Of a stretch of DNA of 64,000 nucleotides, positions 62,808 to 64,000 are shown one piece after another. The position numbers and the translations under genes are program-made. This DNA is from Haliovirga abyssi (lineage in GTDB: Bacteria > Fusobacteriota > Fusobacteriia > Fusobacteriales > Haliovirgaceae). Below the pieces are notes generated by a model that saw only the letters and a list, made by a program, of their open reading frames with translations, searched no databases and was not told the DNA's origin. Position 1 is the stretch's first letter. Every line of letters starts with the position of its first letter. The DNA is taken from assembly GCF_030295325.1 (NCBI RefSeq), contig NZ_AP027060.1, forward strand, positions 124,001 through 188,000, given 5' to 3'.

Positions 62808-63662
62808 CTACGTTATAACTACTTTTTTTACTCCAATTTCTATTGCTCTATTTTTTAATTTTTCCATATAACTATCTGTAGCCATATCTACATTAATCAA
62901 ATTTAATCTAACTCCATTTTTTCTAAATTTTATCAATTTATATTGAATTTCTGTTCCTGATAGAATTTCACTTACATTTACTACGCTATTTTCATTATCC
63001 AATATTTCAGGAACCACAACAGTTCTTATCTCATAAATTTTATCCAACTTTATAAGATATTCTAAATTTTTCTTTATTATATTATTATCTTTTCCTGTTA
63101 ATTTTATATGTTCACTGCTATCCCAAGCTTTTATATCCAACATAAATTTATCTGTATTTTTAACCAATTCTGGCAAATTTTCAAAATCTAAAAATCCATT
63201 TGTATCTACAAAACAAGTTAATCCATATTTATGTACTTCTTTAAAAACTTCTACAATAAATTGATGATTTAGCGTACATTCCCCTCCGCTAAATGTAATT
63301 CCAGAAATAAAATTTTTATATTCTAAAATTATTTTCATAACCTCTTTAACACTATATTTTTTTACTTTAGGAGTAGAACTGTTTGGACACACTTTTATAC
63401 AAGTGTCGCAATTTATACATTTATCACTATCCCATATAACTCGCCCATTTGATATTTCCAGAGCATCTGCAGGACAGCCAGTTACACATTTCCCACAATT
63501 ATTACAAATATTAATTGTTTCAGGGTTATGGCAATACAAACAATTCAAATTACAACCTTGTAAAAAAACTGCAGTTCTATTTCCAGGACCATCTACATTG
63601 GAAAATGGAATTATTTTATTTACTAACGCTTCAGACATTTTTACTTCCATTTTCATATTCAT
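62808..63662 (-). CDS. yjjW: YjjW-like glycyl-radical enzyme activase
   Basis: A 284-residue radical SAM activase. The cluster motif CNLNCLYCHNP follows the VDGPGNRTAVFLQG entry typical of glycyl-radical activases. Two inserted 4Fe-4S ferredoxin motifs follow (CNNCGKCVTGCP and CINCDTCIKVCP), then the SAM motif TFSGGECTL. The partner glycyl-radical enzyme, YjjI-like, ends at 63631 on the same strand and overlaps the activase start, so the two are coupled. ATGs at 63662 and 63638 are both possible: GAGG favours the first, while homology with enterobacterial YjjW slightly favours the second. Confidence 0.9.
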   Translation of the reverse strand: MNMKMEVKMSEALVNKIIPFSNVDGPGNRTAVFLQGCNLNCLYCHNPETINICNNCGKCVTGCPADALEISNGRVIWDSDKCINCDTCIKVCPNSSTPKVKKYSVKEVMKIILEYKNFISGITFSGGECTLNHQFIVEVFKEVHKYGLTCFVDTNGFLDFENLPELVKNTDKFMLDIKAWDSSEHIKLTGKDNNIIKKNLEYLIKLDKIYEIRTVVVPEILDNENSVVNVSEILSGTEIQYKLIKFRKNGVRLNLINVDMATDSYMEKLKNRAIEIGVKKVVIT

Positions 63663-64000
63663 CTTTTCCTCTTAATTTTCTATTTAATACACCTGAATTA
63701 TCTCGACCTCCTTGACCTAAAACAGTTGTATCCCTTAAAACTGCAACTCCTTTATCCAATTTATTCATTTCTGATTTCTTTACAAGATATCCAGTAATTC
63801 TAATCACATCTGCACAATCTTCATACAAAGAAAAATATCTTAATCCTGTTTTAAATCCTCCATTTATAATATCCAATATAGCTTTAGGATTTCGTTTTGC
63901 CATTTCATCAAATTTAAAAATATCACCTATTCCAGATGGAAAATATTTGTGAAAAGGTGCTGATTGAACAATATGTTCATAAATATCAGGCTCTTCTCCT
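63631..64000 (-). CDS. yjjI: YjjI-like glycyl-radical enzyme, C-terminal part (cut by the window edge)
   Basis: The minus-strand frame is open from the right edge to a stop at 63631-63633, about 122 codons. The ending GLRYFSLYEDCADVIRITGY with VKKSEMNKLDKGVAVLRDTT is characteristic of the YjjI family of uncharacterised glycyl-radical enzymes; the radical Gly would be in ITGY. The reaction is unknown; the family differs from pyruvate formate-lyase and anaerobic ribonucleotide reductase. Confidence 0.85.
   Translation of the reverse strand, partial: GEEPDIYEHIVQSAPFHKYFPSGIGDIFKFDEMAKRNPKAILDIINGGFKTGLRYFSLYEDCADVIRITGYLVKKSEMNKLDKGVAVLRDTTVLGQGGRDNSGVLNRKLRGKDEYENGSKNV

Overview
The window comes from an A+T-rich, AGA-rich, diderm, fermentative anaerobe, most likely a member of the Fusobacteriota; that assignment is inference. 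The diderm evidence is: two predicted outer-membrane beta-barrels ending in phenylalanine, two LolA-like periplasmic carriers, and a sugar-binding protein with a signal peptide but no lipobox. The anaerobe evidence is a YjjI/YjjW glycyl-radical pair, an EFR1-type flavodoxin/ferredoxin and a SPASM-type radical SAM protein. No rRNA or tRNA genes and no CRISPR array were seen.

Layout. (1) 1-5.8 kb is a decayed accessory island: the end of a type I restriction system (hsdM tail, hsdS), a PD-(D/E)XK nuclease gene, scraps of at least five dead genes (Shedu-like tail, Acr3 arsenite permease, receiver domain, glycosidase-like tail, glycerate kinase), and a Mu/TnsB-like transposase homologue whose catalytic residues look lost. 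(2) 5.8-10 kb is a PTS operon: HPr, enzyme I, EIIA and a NagE-type EIICB. (3) 10.4-26.1 kb is an amino-sugar locus: GH4 glycosidase, ChbG/YdjC deacetylase, BadF-type amino-sugar kinase, sugar ABC transporter (binding protein, two permeases, MsmK-like ATPase), a chemoreceptor, a small ORF coupled to nagB, a ROK repressor and two GH8 lipoproteins. The set reads best as uptake and catabolism of chitosan or chito-oligosaccharides, with phosphorylated glucosamine entering glycolysis through NagB; no nagA is present. (4) 26.2-35.6 kb holds a TetR regulator, a radical SAM protein, a divergent KASIII-like protein, a DMT transporter, and then a barrel / MMPL-RND / LolA-like set. Two promoters here carry the same operator-like sequence, which suggests one regulon that makes and moves a lipid-like product. 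(5) 35.7-37.4 kb is an ABC-F ATPase behind a leader with an attenuator-like hairpin. (6) From 37.7 kb to the end everything is on the minus strand: DUF3783, hemolysin III, a solute-binding protein, a second barrel / MMPL / LolA-like set with its own TetR, UPF0145 paralogues, a MntA-HepT toxin-antitoxin pair, a HAD phosphatase, a YgjP-like metalloprotease, two TtcA-like genes, a ThiI-like PP-loop protein, YwbE, a DEAD-box helicase, an IS3-family element, three large surface lipoproteins (S41 protease and esterase modules), and the YjjW/YjjI pair.

Three dispersed repeat families shape the intergenic DNA. R1 is about 135 bp with 14-bp inverted ends related to AAAATAAGCTACGC, and it usually sits flush against the 3' end of a gene. 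R2 is a ~106-bp MITE-like element with ends like TTAGGAATGGCTTAAAAATAA. R3 consists of short GC-richer palindromes. The IS3 element is inserted inside an R1 copy, and a relic of the same IS-R1 junction lies 19 kb away. The most promising undescribed systems are the duplicated TetR-controlled barrel/MMPL/LolA sets with the linked radical SAM-KASIII genes, and the R1 repeat as a mobile 3'-end element.
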